Shown here piece by piece: positions 17,734-27,605 of a stretch of DNA of 38,341 bases (positions are counted from its first letter, which is position 1; each line of letters begins with the position of its first letter). Made by a program: the position numbers and the translations under genes. The notes beneath the pieces were generated by a model. It worked only from the letters and a program-made list of their open reading frames with translations. It searched no databases and had not been told where the DNA came from. The stretch is from Rickettsiales bacterium (lineage in GTDB: Bacteria > Pseudomonadota > Alphaproteobacteria > Rickettsiales > Anaplasmataceae), in the NCBI GenBank assembly GCA_031266615.1, contig JAISAR010000100.1, positions 1-38,341 on the forward strand. Direction: 5' to 3'.

Positions 17734-18738
17734 ATGCAAAATCCATTTACAAATACAGCATTTAGCATGACGGCACTAACAAATGCGATAAATATATTGC
17801 CGATAAATTATGGACGAGTTGAAAATTTAAATTTATTTCCAAGTAGGTCAGTAAGATTTAGACATATTACCATAGAAGAGCAAAATGGAGTATTAAGTTT
17901 ACTACCAACGCAAGTTCCAGGAGCACCAGCAACAGTAGGAAAAAGAGGAAAAAGAAAGGTAAGAACATTTACGATTCCACATATTCCACATGATGATGTA
18001 GTGTTACCAGAAGAAGTACAGGGAATAAGAGCATTTGGATCAGAAAGTGAACTTAAAGCGCTGGCAGATGTAATAACTGACCATTTGCAGCTAATGAGAA
18101 ATAAACATGCAATAACGTTGGAGCATTTGCGTATGGGAGCGCTGGAAGGAATAATTCTGGACGCAGATGGCAGTGAATTGTTAAATCTGTACAACGAATT
18201 TGAAATAACACCAAAAGTAGTAAATTTTGCACTAGGAACTGCAACAACTGATGTAAAGCGTAAGTGTCTGGAAGTATTGCGGCACATAGAAGATAATCTA
18301 AGTGGTGAATATATGACAGGAATTCATGCTTTAGTAAGCCCTGAGTTTTTTGATGCACTTACTTCTCATACTAAAGTGAAAGAAGCATATGAAAGATGGC
18401 AAGAAGGAGCAGCGCTAAGAAATGATATGAGGTCAGGATTTACGTTCTGTGGAATCACATTTGAGGAATATAGAGGACAAGCAACTGATCCTGAAGGAAC
18501 CGTGAGAAGATTTATTGAGAAAGATACAGGGCATTGTTTTCCACTAGGAACAGCGAGCACATTTACAACATATTTTGCACCAGCAGATTTTAATGAGACA
18601 GTAAATACTCTTGGACAGCCACTATATGCAAAACAAGAGCCAAGAAGATTTGATAGAGGGACTGATTTGCATACGCAGTCAAACCCTCTGCCAATGTGCC
18701 ACCGTCCAGCAATACTAGTCAAGATCGTTGCAACATAG
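17734..18738 (+). CDS. Major capsid protein E
   Basis: FSMTALTNAINILPINYGRVENLNLF...RSVRFRHITIEEQNGVLSLLPT; lambda gpE-like. Confidence 0.92.
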   Translation: MQNPFTNTAFSMTALTNAINILPINYGRVENLNLFPSRSVRFRHITIEEQNGVLSLLPTQVPGAPATVGKRGKRKVRTFTIPHIPHDDVVLPEEVQGIRAFGSESELKALADVITDHLQLMRNKHAITLEHLRMGALEGIILDADGSELLNLYNEFEITPKVVNFALGTATTDVKRKCLEVLRHIEDNLSGEYMTGIHALVSPEFFDALTSHTKVKEAYERWQEGAALRNDMRSGFTFCGITFEEYRGQATDPEGTVRRFIEKDTGHCFPLGTASTFTTYFAPADFNETVNTLGQPLYAKQEPRRFDRGTDLHTQSNPLPMCHRPAILVKIVAT

Positions 18739-18750
18739 GTAGAGCAAATA

Positions 18751-18790
18751 TAAAGCGTTGTGAGGCAGAAGAATGCTTTACCTCTTCTTA
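18751..18790 (+). terminator. Stem-loop downstream of capsid gene (possible terminator/attenuator)
   Basis: TAAAGCGTT (18751-18759) pairs with AATGCTTTA (18772-18780), one G-U; followed by CCTCTTCTT. Confidence 0.35.
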
Positions 18791-18821
18791 GCATATAAAT
18801 GTTAGTATATAGCGGAGAAAT

Positions 18822-19142
18822 GTGCAAGAGAATATTAAGAGATTGTTTAAAGATTGTTTTGCCCATTTAGGAAAAGTAGCTTTGTATGAATCAAAGGATA
18901 AGTCATATATGGTACAAGTATTAAAGCAACAGCCAGATAAATTATACGAGATTGGTGAAGGACAATTTGTGGGAGAGATGCTTTTTCTTGAGGTAAACGT
19001 TTTTGATGTATTGAGGCCGATGGTGGGAGATATTTTTGTTATTGATGGTCGTAAATATAAAGTATATTCTCCACCACTGCGAGATAATTCAGGAATAGTA
19101 TGGAATATAAAATGCACAGTACTTGGAGAGAAAGATGTTTAA
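18822..19142 (+). CDS. Head-tail completion/adaptor protein (hypothetical)
   Basis: 106 aa ORF at head-tail boundary; GTG start. Confidence 0.6.
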   Translation: MQENIKRLFKDCFAHLGKVALYESKDKSYMVQVLKQQPDKLYEIGEGQFVGEMLFLEVNVFDVLRPMVGDIFVIDGRKYKVYSPPLRDNSGIVWNIKCTVLGEKDV

Positions 19143-19623
19143 AATTGAAGTTAATGAAAACATTGAGAGAATTACTCACGACATTGATGCTAACAAAGCT
19201 AAAGTAGAGTTGGCAGCGGTAAGAGCGCTAAACAAAACGGCACTATGGTTAAAATCTCAGGCTGTCCGAGAAATCAGTGAAGAAAAGCAGATTAGGCTAA
19301 AAGTAATTAGAAAAAGACTCAGAATTATCAAGGCAAGGAAAAGCACTTTGAAAGTTTTAATTAGAGCATATCTGTATGATATAAATATAAAACAAGCAAA
19401 AATAAGAACAGCATTTAATGATGAATTTATGGCAACGATGCCAAGAGGCTATCGTGGTATTTTTAAACGTGCAGGAAGAACAGCACTACCGATACAGGAG
19501 ATTAAACTACCACTTGAACCTGAGGCTTCAAGGATAATAGAAAATCTTGTTAATTATGAAGTTGAAAGGATATTTGAAAAACATTTTACACATAAGTTAT
19601 TTTATGACGGCATTTTGGACTAA
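19135..19623 (+). CDS. Prophage minor tail protein Z-like
   Basis: KVELAAVRALNKTALWLKSQAVREISEEKQIRLKVIRKRLRI; ATG 19135 preferred over TTG 19123. Confidence 0.75.
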   Translation: MFKIEVNENIERITHDIDANKAKVELAAVRALNKTALWLKSQAVREISEEKQIRLKVIRKRLRIIKARKSTLKVLIRAYLYDINIKQAKIRTAFNDEFMATMPRGYRGIFKRAGRTALPIQEIKLPLEPEASRIIENLVNYEVERIFEKHFTHKLFYDGILD

Positions 19624-20131
19624 TTTACATGAGGCAATCTGTAATACGCTAAAGGCAGAGATACCAGCAATTCAAACTTGTGAGGTTTATCCAGCAATAA
19701 GGAAAGAGTTAGCAGCTCCAGCGGTATTTATAGAATTGTCAAGTCTAGAGCAAGGAAAAGATCCAGGAACAGAGGAGCTAGCGCTGAGAGCAAAATTTGA
19801 GGCACGAATAGTGATCGATAGCACAATAGAAAATGCACCTATTATTATCAGATCATTGGCGGCAGAAGTAGCAAGAGTGGTAAATAAAAACACTTGGAAA
19901 GTGGAAAAAATTTCACCAGGAGAATTTATCTCAGGAGGAGGAGATGATTTTAGGCCAGAGCTCGATGCATATTTAGTGTGGATGGTAGAGTGGGTGCATG
20001 AATTACATCTTGGTGATTCAGTATGGGCAGAGAGTAGTATTCCGCCGAATACTGTTTACATTGGGTTTACGCCTGATATTGGAGTTGCTAATAAGCATCA
20101 ATATGTAAAAGTTGGCAAGAATGATGGATAG
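19604..20131 (+). CDS. Tail completion protein (hypothetical)
   Basis: MTAFWTNLHEAICNTLKAEIPAIQTCEVYPAIRKELAAPAVFIELSSLEQGKDPGTEE; ATG 19604 preferred over track start. Confidence 0.6.
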   Translation: MTAFWTNLHEAICNTLKAEIPAIQTCEVYPAIRKELAAPAVFIELSSLEQGKDPGTEELALRAKFEARIVIDSTIENAPIIIRSLAAEVARVVNKNTWKVEKISPGEFISGGGDDFRPELDAYLVWMVEWVHELHLGDSVWAESSIPPNTVYIGFTPDIGVANKHQYVKVGKNDG

Positions 20132-20690
20132 TTTTAAAGATGCAGATTTACCAAGAAAGTTGGATAACTTGGTTAGACTTGGCACAGTGGAAGAAGTAGA
20201 CTGTGGCATGGCTAAGGTACGTGTAAAAACGATAGGTAATATATTAACAGACTGGTTGCCGTGGGTAACAGCAAGAGCTGGAGAAAATAGAAGTTGGTTT
20301 GCACCAAGTATTGGAGAACAGGTGATAGTACTTTCGCCGTCTGGTGAAATTGCCAAAGGGATTGTCTTACCTGCAATTTATTATAAAAAATATCCTATTC
20401 CAGAAGGAAGTAAGGAAGAAGTAAGCGGTTTTGTTTTTAAAGATGGAACAGTTATTTACTATGACCGAAATGGTCATAAGTTTACAGTTTCTGTCAAGGA
20501 AGAAGGAATGCTTGTTTTTACAGTAAAAGAAACGCAAATGGAAGTGACCAGTAAGAAAGTTATTTTGAAAACGGGAAGATCAAGTTCAAATATAACTGAT
20601 GAAAAGATTGTCTTACAGGTTGGGAACTCAAGTCTAGAGATTACTGAGAGTGGCATTAAGTTAAATGCGAAAAAAATAGATTTAAACTAG
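20121..20690 (+). CDS. Baseplate assembly protein V (spike)
   Basis: RLGTVEEVDCGMAKVRVKTIGNILTDWLPWVTARAGENRSWFAPSIGEQVIVLSPSGE. Confidence 0.9.
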   Translation: MMDSFKDADLPRKLDNLVRLGTVEEVDCGMAKVRVKTIGNILTDWLPWVTARAGENRSWFAPSIGEQVIVLSPSGEIAKGIVLPAIYYKKYPIPEGSKEEVSGFVFKDGTVIYYDRNGHKFTVSVKEEGMLVFTVKETQMEVTSKKVILKTGRSSSNITDEKIVLQVGNSSLEITESGIKLNAKKIDLN

Positions 20691-20729
20691 CCGGAGAAAA
20701 ATGTTAGAGCTAATAATGATAAGGGTATT

Positions 20730-21182
20730 ATGATTGGTGATATTGAGTATACCTCTCAAACATCAGAATTAAGTGGATATGAATCAGGATGTGAAGATGA
20801 GTCAAGAAGAGAGGAGGAAACAAGAGGTTCATTGTTAGGGCAAAAACGACTTTCAGAATCAGACAAAGATTTAAGTTTGGCAAAACAGGGAAAAGTTGTT
20901 CGTTTTGGTGATATGTGTAACCAACATGGAGATTATCTACAAAGCCCTGGCATAGGAGGAAGCAGTAATGTGTTTGTAAATGGTAGGCCTGTGCATCGTC
21001 AAGGAGATGAATGGTCACAACATGCATCAACAGACCCTTATAAGTCACCACATATTAGTCAATTCCTTCTTGAGGGGTCAGATTCAGTGTTTGTAAATGG
21101 CAAAGCCATTGCTCGTACTGGTGACCTAATTTCTTGTGGAGCAAAAGCAGAACAAGGAAGCAATGATGTCTTTGCAGGGTAA
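20730..21182 (+). CDS. PAAR-type spike-tip protein with charged N-terminal extension
   Basis: VVRFGDMCNQHGDYLQSP...SSNVFVNGRPVHRQGDEWSQH...SDSVFVNGKAIARTGDLISCG. Confidence 0.8.
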   Translation: MIGDIEYTSQTSELSGYESGCEDESRREEETRGSLLGQKRLSESDKDLSLAKQGKVVRFGDMCNQHGDYLQSPGIGGSSNVFVNGRPVHRQGDEWSQHASTDPYKSPHISQFLLEGSDSVFVNGKAIARTGDLISCGAKAEQGSNDVFAG

Positions 21183-21187
21183 GTGAT

Positions 21188-21523
21188 ATGCGTGGTATGA
21201 ATTCTGAAACTGGTAAAACAATAAGTGGAATAGAGCATTTAAAACAATCAATAGTTGATATTTTAACTACACCAATTGGTGCTCGTGTTATGCGCCGAGA
21301 TTATGGATCAAGGTTATTTGAGCTGATTGATCATCCAATTGTACCTGGTTTTGCACAAGAGCTTTATGCAGCAGTTGCAGAAGCATTAGAAAAGTGGGAG
21401 CGTCGATTTAAGCTTAAACGTGTACAAATAACAGAAATTAAAGAAGGCAAAGTAACTCTCATTTTAGAAGGAACCTATCTACCAAATGGAGAGCCGATTC
21501 GCCTTGATGGTATTATAGTGTAA
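21188..21523 (+). CDS. Baseplate protein W (gp25-like)
   Basis: IEHLKQSIVDILTTPIGARVMRRDYGSRLFELIDHP. Confidence 0.92.
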   Translation: MRGMNSETGKTISGIEHLKQSIVDILTTPIGARVMRRDYGSRLFELIDHPIVPGFAQELYAAVAEALEKWERRFKLKRVQITEIKEGKVTLILEGTYLPNGEPIRLDGIIV

Positions 21524-21537
21524 TATAAGGTAGTAGG

Positions 21538-22335
21538 ATGAAAACACCAAATATTGTCGAAACATCAAAATTTGAGGAAATCTTTTCTCGCATGAAAGAA
21601 GAGTTAGTTCATAGAGATAAAAATTTTTCTGCGCTAACCGAGAGTGATCCAGCAATAAAAATCCTGGAAGTGGCAGCCTGGCGTGAACTTTTGCTTAGGC
21701 AAAGGATTAATGATGCAGCAAAAGCAAATTTACTTGCTTTTGCAAAGGACAATGACCTTAATCTCTTAGCTGAATTTTATGGCGTTGTGCGGAAGGAATC
21801 AGAGGATGATGAATCCTTAAGAAAGCGGGTAAAAGCCAAAATTGTTGGTTGGTCAACAGCAGGAAGCAAAGAGCATTATCGTTATCATGCATTATCTGCT
21901 GACACAAGAGTAAAAGATGCGCAAGTGGTATCACCTATACCAGGAAGTGTACAGATTTCAATACTTTCCACAGAAAATGATGGAGTACCTTCAGAAGAAT
22001 TGCTAGAGATCGTCAGAAATCACGTTATTCGCGATGATATTCGTGTATTAACAGATACGCTTACAGTTATTGGCTGTGGTATTATTCCCATTACTATTCA
22101 TGCTAAAGTGCATATTTACCCTACTGCATCAAAAGATGTTATCGAAGCTGCAAAGGAACAATTTATCAAAGATCTTGAATCTGCTAAAGGTTTAGGGTGG
22201 AATGTTACCAGATCATGGATTATTGCCCACCTCTTTATAGAAGGTATGCAGAATATGGAGCTTACAGAGCCCATAGAAGACATAATTGTACAAAATAATG
22301 AATGCGTTGCTTTAAGTGATTTAAGTGTTAGGTAA
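21538..22335 (+). CDS. Baseplate protein J
   Basis: ESDPAIKILEVAAWRELLLRQRINDAAKANLLAFAKDNDLNLLAEFYGV. Confidence 0.92.
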   Translation: MKTPNIVETSKFEEIFSRMKEELVHRDKNFSALTESDPAIKILEVAAWRELLLRQRINDAAKANLLAFAKDNDLNLLAEFYGVVRKESEDDESLRKRVKAKIVGWSTAGSKEHYRYHALSADTRVKDAQVVSPIPGSVQISILSTENDGVPSEELLEIVRNHVIRDDIRVLTDTLTVIGCGIIPITIHAKVHIYPTASKDVIEAAKEQFIKDLESAKGLGWNVTRSWIIAHLFIEGMQNMELTEPIEDIIVQNNECVALSDLSVR

Positions 22336-22341
22336 AAATTG

Positions 22342-23559
22342 GTGATACTTCCTCCAAATGCTTCAAAGCAAGAGCAAATACTTACAGACATAATTAATTA
22401 TTCTCTTGATGCAAATTCTCTACGGGGATTTAAATTTAACTCACAGACTGAAATGTTGCCGTGGCTAGTAGCGGAATACGGCTTGGGGGAAATTTTATCC
22501 TGGGGTAAGAAAGTTACTAAGAGTGCATTAAAAGAATGGGTCTTAGCTAAGCAAAACGGAATAAGATTTCAACGTTTGCGCGGTACACCACAGTCACTGA
22601 AGATGGCACTTAGGTGGGCAAACATTAATAATATTACCATTCAAGAAGAACCACCAGGAGAGCATTTTGCTGAATTTCAAATTGGCATCTCTGATGTTCC
22701 TAATGACTTTTTTGTCGATAGTGTAATTGCTCTGGCAAAACTTTCTGCACCGGCAAGATCTCGATTAATGCGAATATTCAATGACTATTACAATGCTCAG
22801 CGGTTTATGTTAGATGAAAGTATTTTTGGAGATCTTCTTTCAGACTACTCAGGTGTAAAAATAGCAAAAGAAGGACCAGTGTTATCGTTTGGAAGAAAAA
22901 ATTCATTTGAACTGAAAATAGGAAATCCAAGATTTAAATTTGGCACTTTTAGATCACATTATGATAGAAGCTACAGTAATGATTTATATAGGTTAGATGT
23001 TGCAATATTAGGAGAAACAGAGCCTCATACGAAGAATTACAACGGTATATATGAAAGAAGTCATCAGTGGTATAACTTAAAAGCACTATATCCTCTACCA
23101 CAGAGTTTATTGCCAGAAATTAAGTTTGCTAAAGCGTTGGTAGTATTGTCAGATAGTTGGAATTTAGGGGATATTAATGCTTGTTTTGCACCAACTGTTT
23201 ACGAAGAAATAGAGCGTACATTTTACTTAAGTGAAGATAAGCTCTCTGAGCAGATTTGGAACTTTCAACGCACACCAATTTTAGAGCGATTTAGTGTAAC
23301 TTATCACTATGAAACAAAGAATTTTACTGATCAAAGAATAATAGAGTTTAATCTAGCGGAATATCATATTGATTGTCAAAATGACTCAGATTCAAAGCAG
23401 AAGGATTCTATTCATGAACTAGAAAATTACGTAGCAGCATTCTATCCAGGTATGGTTACTTGGCATGAACATCGCCACTTAAATCGCCCTTGGAAAGATT
23501 TTGAGCCCATTATTGCAAAAAAATTGGACGTTTTTTCTACGAATCTTGTATATATATAA
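22342..23559 (+). CDS. Tail protein I
   Basis: MLPWLVAEYGLGEILSW...LAKQNGIRFQRLRGTPQSLKMALRWAN; GTG 22342 or TTG 22339 start. Confidence 0.85.
   Translation: MILPPNASKQEQILTDIINYSLDANSLRGFKFNSQTEMLPWLVAEYGLGEILSWGKKVTKSALKEWVLAKQNGIRFQRLRGTPQSLKMALRWANINNITIQEEPPGEHFAEFQIGISDVPNDFFVDSVIALAKLSAPARSRLMRIFNDYYNAQRFMLDESIFGDLLSDYSGVKIAKEGPVLSFGRKNSFELKIGNPRFKFGTFRSHYDRSYSNDLYRLDVAILGETEPHTKNYNGIYERSHQWYNLKALYPLPQSLLPEIKFAKALVVLSDSWNLGDINACFAPTVYEEIERTFYLSEDKLSEQIWNFQRTPILERFSVTYHYETKNFTDQRIIEFNLAEYHIDCQNDSDSKQKDSIHELENYVAAFYPGMVTWHEHRHLNRPWKDFEPIIAKKLDVFSTNLVYI
23517..23558 (+). promoter_or_regulatory. Recurrent phage promoter-like motif, site E (inside the 3' end of gene I)
   Basis: CAAAAAAATTGGACGTTTTTTCTACGAATCTTGTATATATAT; TTGGAC-N15-CTTGTATAT, ~30 nt upstream of ATG 23585. 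Confidence 0.65.
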
Positions 23560-23584
23560 CATCAATTACATTGATCGATCGCAC

Positions 23585-24271
23585 ATGTCAATACTTACAC
23601 AATCAGGTAGAGCAGCTATTGCTGCAAGTATTAGGGAACAACCTATACACCTTGCTTGGGGATCTGGAGATTCTACCTGGGAAAGCAGCTACAAAGTTGA
23701 AAAAACTTTTACAGCAGGCGGCAAGATAAGTTTAGATCACCACACTATTAAAGATGTAAAAGTTTATACAGGGCAAACAATTTATCAGTCAAGCATAGAT
23801 TATATAGTTGATGGTAGCTCAGGCGCTATTGAGCGTGTAGAAAATGGTGCAATTATAGCAGATAGCGTAATCACTATAGAGTATACTCAAGACACACCAC
23901 CGGAACTAATTACTTCTGCAACATTAATTAAGGAAGTTGGACGTCGTGTTGTCGATGAGATACTCTTCTGCAGCGGTGATGAGAATGGAGAATTTGTGAC
24001 TCCATCTGGAAGGTTTAAACCATCGAATGTACCAACCAATAATCTGTATCTTAAATTTACTTTCGATTTCACGGACGCAGCAAATCAAGTTATACGGGAA
24101 TTAGGGGTTATGGTTGGTACTAAAGTAAAAGAAGGATTACCTACAGGACAGAGATATTTTGAGCCAAAAGACGTGGAAAATCCTGGAATTTTGTTAGTAC
24201 TTGAGCATACAGTACCACTAATCAGAACAGCAGCCACTCGTGAAACTTTTTCCTTTGTTGTAACATTTTAG
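23585..24271 (+). CDS. Tail-collar/fibre-associated structural protein
   Basis: MSILTQSGRAAIAASIREQPIHLAWGSGD...; in-frame ATG 23585 inside the tracked ORF 23501-24271. Confidence 0.65.
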   Translation: MSILTQSGRAAIAASIREQPIHLAWGSGDSTWESSYKVEKTFTAGGKISLDHHTIKDVKVYTGQTIYQSSIDYIVDGSSGAIERVENGAIIADSVITIEYTQDTPPELITSATLIKEVGRRVVDEILFCSGDENGEFVTPSGRFKPSNVPTNNLYLKFTFDFTDAANQVIRELGVMVGTKVKEGLPTGQRYFEPKDVENPGILLVLEHTVPLIRTAATRETFSFVVTF

Positions 24272-24277
24272 AAAAAA

Positions 24278-26203
24278 ATGACACTTAAAAATTATTATAA
24301 CCGCTTTAATCCTGACAAAGAATACGAAAAAAGTTTGTTCTTGGCAGGAAGGGGTCTACAGTCAGCAGAATTAAACGAGACGCAAGAATATGCTCTCTCT
24401 AAGCTTAAAGGCATAGGTGATGCAATATTTCGTGATGGTGATGTTATCACAGGAAGCAATTGTATTATAGATAGAGAAACTGGTAAAGCTACACTTGAAG
24501 CAGGAAAAATCTATCTTCATGGAGCGGTGAGAAAAGTAGAGGAAAAAGAGTTTATTATTCCACTGAGTACTACAGTTCGCATAGGTGTTTATTATCTAGA
24601 ATCTACTATTACAGAACTTGAGGATGAAAATCTTCGTGATCCTGCTGTTGGTACACGTAATTATCAAGAAGTAGGAGCTGCAAGGCTTAAAGTTTCCACC
24701 ATTTGGGGTTATCAAGCAGAAGGTCTTTCTCCACGTTTTTCTGCAGGAGAGTTTTATCCAATCTATAACATTGAAAATGGAGTATTAATAGAACATTCAC
24801 CACCACCACAAGCAAACATAGTAACTACCGCTCTTGCTCGTTATGACAAAGAAGCAAATGGATCTTACGTAGTAAACGGTCTAGAAGTAATGTTTTTGCA
24901 AAAGGAAGAAGAGGGCAAAAAGCAAGTATTCGTGATTAATGAGGGAAAAGCTCATGTTGACGGTTATGAAATTGAGTTACCTCACAGTATTCGCATTTCT
25001 TTTGATGAAGATCCAGATATAAAGTCAGTTGAATCAGAGCCACATACTTTTCAGCCAAATAGCCAAAGAGTAATGGAACTTAAAGTTAATGATTTTCCAA
25101 TAAGTGAAATCAAAAAAGTAGATATAACTGTTCAAAAAACATTTGCCGTTACTCACGGTTCATACTCTGGAGCTGTTGATCCGATACCTGATTCTGCAGT
25201 ACTTGAGATTATTCAAGTTAAACAAGGTAATGTTATTTATGAAAATAGTATAGACTATAAGTTAAACGCAGGAAACGTCGATTGGTCATTACCCGGCAAA
25301 GAACCAGCACCTGGAAGTAGTTACCTGATAACCTACCGCTGTCGCACTCATGTAAGCCCTGAAGATATAAATGAAGAGGGGTGTAAAGTAAGGGGAGCAG
25401 TTGATAACAGCTTGATTCTGATTGATTATACGTGGAAAATGCCCCGCTATGATTTAATCACTATAGATGCAAAAGGGGTGGTAAGAAGAATAAAAGGAAT
25501 TTCCCACTCTTGGCGACCATCGATGCCTAAAGCACCTAGCGGACAACTTTTGCTCTGCTACATTCATCAGACGTGGAAAAAAGGCGAAGGGGTAAAAATA
25601 GTGAATAATGCTATTCATGCTGTACCGATGAATGAGCTTGAAGCAATGAAAAAAGGAATAAATGATCTTTATGCGCTGGTTGCAGAGGAACGTCTACGCA
25701 GTGATGCAAATTCAAGAGAACCTACCACCAAAAAAGGAGTATTTGTTGATTCATTCTTTGATGATGATATGCGTGATCAAGGAATTTTGCAATCTGCAGC
25801 AATAGTAAATAAGGAACTAATTTTACCGATAGACGTAGAAATTATTGATGTTGAAAAGAGCACAAAACCTTATCTTTTACCGTATGAACTTGAGCCGGTA
25901 TTGGAACAGCTTTTACAGACTAAAAGTGAAAAAATTAATCCATATCAAGCTTTTGATAAAGTAACCGCAAAAGTTACTCTAAATAAAAACATTGATCACT
26001 GGACCGAGGCCACCACAAATTGGAAAAGTCCAGTGACAAGAGGTTTTAATGTTATGGAAACCACAGAGCTATTGTCAAGCAGAACATACGAAGCTGAATT
26101 TATGAGAGAAGCAGTACAGAATTTTGAAATTGAAGGTTTTGAGCCCAGTGAAAAGCTTAAGGAAGTAAAATTTGATGGCCTAAGTATTCAACCAATAGCA
26201 TAG
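24278..26203 (+). CDS. DUF4815-type phage tail protein
   Basis: NYYNRFNPDKEYEKSLFLAGRGLQSAELNETQEYALSKLKGIGDAIFRDGDVITG. Confidence 0.75.
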   Translation: MTLKNYYNRFNPDKEYEKSLFLAGRGLQSAELNETQEYALSKLKGIGDAIFRDGDVITGSNCIIDRETGKATLEAGKIYLHGAVRKVEEKEFIIPLSTTVRIGVYYLESTITELEDENLRDPAVGTRNYQEVGAARLKVSTIWGYQAEGLSPRFSAGEFYPIYNIENGVLIEHSPPPQANIVTTALARYDKEANGSYVVNGLEVMFLQKEEEGKKQVFVINEGKAHVDGYEIELPHSIRISFDEDPDIKSVESEPHTFQPNSQRVMELKVNDFPISEIKKVDITVQKTFAVTHGSYSGAVDPIPDSAVLEIIQVKQGNVIYENSIDYKLNAGNVDWSLPGKEPAPGSSYLITYRCRTHVSPEDINEEGCKVRGAVDNSLILIDYTWKMPRYDLITIDAKGVVRRIKGISHSWRPSMPKAPSGQLLLCYIHQTWKKGEGVKIVNNAIHAVPMNELEAMKKGINDLYALVAEERLRSDANSREPTTKKGVFVDSFFDDDMRDQGILQSAAIVNKELILPIDVEIIDVEKSTKPYLLPYELEPVLEQLLQTKSEKINPYQAFDKVTAKVTLNKNIDHWTEATTNWKSPVTRGFNVMETTELLSSRTYEAEFMREAVQNFEIEGFEPSEKLKEVKFDGLSIQPIA

Positions 26204-26215
26204 AAGGCAAAAAAG

Positions 26216-27406
26216 GTGGAAAAAAGAGCTAACAACCAGGGAAAATTAAAGGGAAAGATAAAAATCCCAGCAAATATTCCAGCAGGTACTAAATTAGTAC
26301 AGTTTTACGGTGATAAAGGAAGCTATGGAGAAGCAACTTATACTGGTAAAAAAACTATTACCATAGAAGAGAGAAGAAGAGTTATCGCAGCAAGAAGAGT
26401 TGATCCTTTAGCCCAAACATTTACTTTAAGTGAAAGTAGGCACATAGGGGGTGTAGAGCTATGGTTTGTAAATAAAGGCAAAAAACGTGTTGTTGTGCAG
26501 ATTAGAGAAACAGCAGTGGGAATGCCCTCGCAAACTGTCATTGCTGAAAGCTATATTGAGCCAAAAGATATAAAGATAGATGGCACAGCAACACGTATTA
26601 CTTGGTCTCCTGTCTGGTGTGAAGCTGGTAGAGAATATGCAATAATTTTGCTTACCGATGATCCGGGTACTGCAGTAAAAATAGCAGAGCTTGGCAAATA
26701 TGATGCAGTAAATAGTCGTTGGGTAACAAGTCAGCCTTATCAAGTAGGAGTATTACTGTCATCTAGCAATGCAAGCACGTGGACTCCACATCAAAATTTA
26801 GATTTAACGTTTCGATTACTAGCTGCAAAATTTAGCGAAGTTTCTCATGTTGTTGATCTGGGCAAAGTGACAGCAAACAATACTTCAGATTTAATTGTTT
26901 TGACGAACGTCGAAAAAGTAGCATTTGATACCAATGCAGAATTTATTCTAACAGATGAAGAGGGAAAAGAAAATTTTCTATCTGATAACTTGCCGCTCGC
27001 GCTGCGTGAAAGACTATCTGGAGAGTTAACAGTAAAGGCAAATTTAAAAGGGTCAAAAGAAAAAAGTCCAGTGCTATATCCAGGGTTACAGCTAGTTCTA
27101 GGTAATCTTTCAGAGTCTGGAGATTATGTTACAAGAAGTATTACAGCAGGAGCTAACACTAAGATTACCATAACATATGATGCGCTAATACCTGGCACTG
27201 CAGACATTAAAACTTATGTAGAGAAAAACGTGGGAGAATGGCAATTAGTAAATTTAACATCAGGAAAACCAATTGGAGAAAATTGGGTAGAGAGAACTCA
27301 TGTGCTGACAAACTTTAATGGCAATGAGACAAGGATAAAATTAGTTTTAAGTGGAACAGTTATCTATCGTCCTAAAGTCAAAAATTTGCGAGTGATTATT
27401 ACTTGA
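26216..27406 (+). CDS. Phage tail structural protein, unknown
   Basis: 396 aa intact ORF in the fibre region; DPLAQTFTLSESRHIGGVELWFVNKG; GTG start. Confidence 0.65.
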   Translation: MEKRANNQGKLKGKIKIPANIPAGTKLVQFYGDKGSYGEATYTGKKTITIEERRRVIAARRVDPLAQTFTLSESRHIGGVELWFVNKGKKRVVVQIRETAVGMPSQTVIAESYIEPKDIKIDGTATRITWSPVWCEAGREYAIILLTDDPGTAVKIAELGKYDAVNSRWVTSQPYQVGVLLSSSNASTWTPHQNLDLTFRLLAAKFSEVSHVVDLGKVTANNTSDLIVLTNVEKVAFDTNAEFILTDEEGKENFLSDNLPLALRERLSGELTVKANLKGSKEKSPVLYPGLQLVLGNLSESGDYVTRSITAGANTKITITYDALIPGTADIKTYVEKNVGEWQLVNLTSGKPIGENWVERTHVLTNFNGNETRIKLVLSGTVIYRPKVKNLRVIIT

Positions 27407-27410
27407 ATCA

Positions 27411-27605
27411 ATGCCAAATGACCAAAGCAAACGAGGATATACACTACCACATCCAGAAAATATTGCAGTGGAAGATGTAGTACGTATTCGAAAAGCTATA
27501 GAAAAAATAGATGAGGATATGAGTAAGGGAGAAAATAAACATAATCAACTGAAAAGTAATTTTGAACGATTTAGATTTGAAACTTTTTTGAATTTTTGGG
27601 AATGA
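27411..27605 (+). CDS. Tail-fibre N-terminal segment (short ORF; possibly fused to next ORF by -1 frameshift)
   Basis: GYTLPHPENIAVEDVVRIRKAIEKIDEDM resembles tail-fibre N-termini; T_TTT_TTG at 27584-27590. Confidence 0.6.
   Translation: MPNDQSKRGYTLPHPENIAVEDVVRIRKAIEKIDEDMSKGENKHNQLKSNFERFRFETFLNFWE

Noticed and set aside
16402-18866. Multiple minus-strand ORFs up to 195 aa
   Set aside because: Antisense to well-supported protease, decoration and capsid genes; composition is typical of reverse-complement shadow frames.
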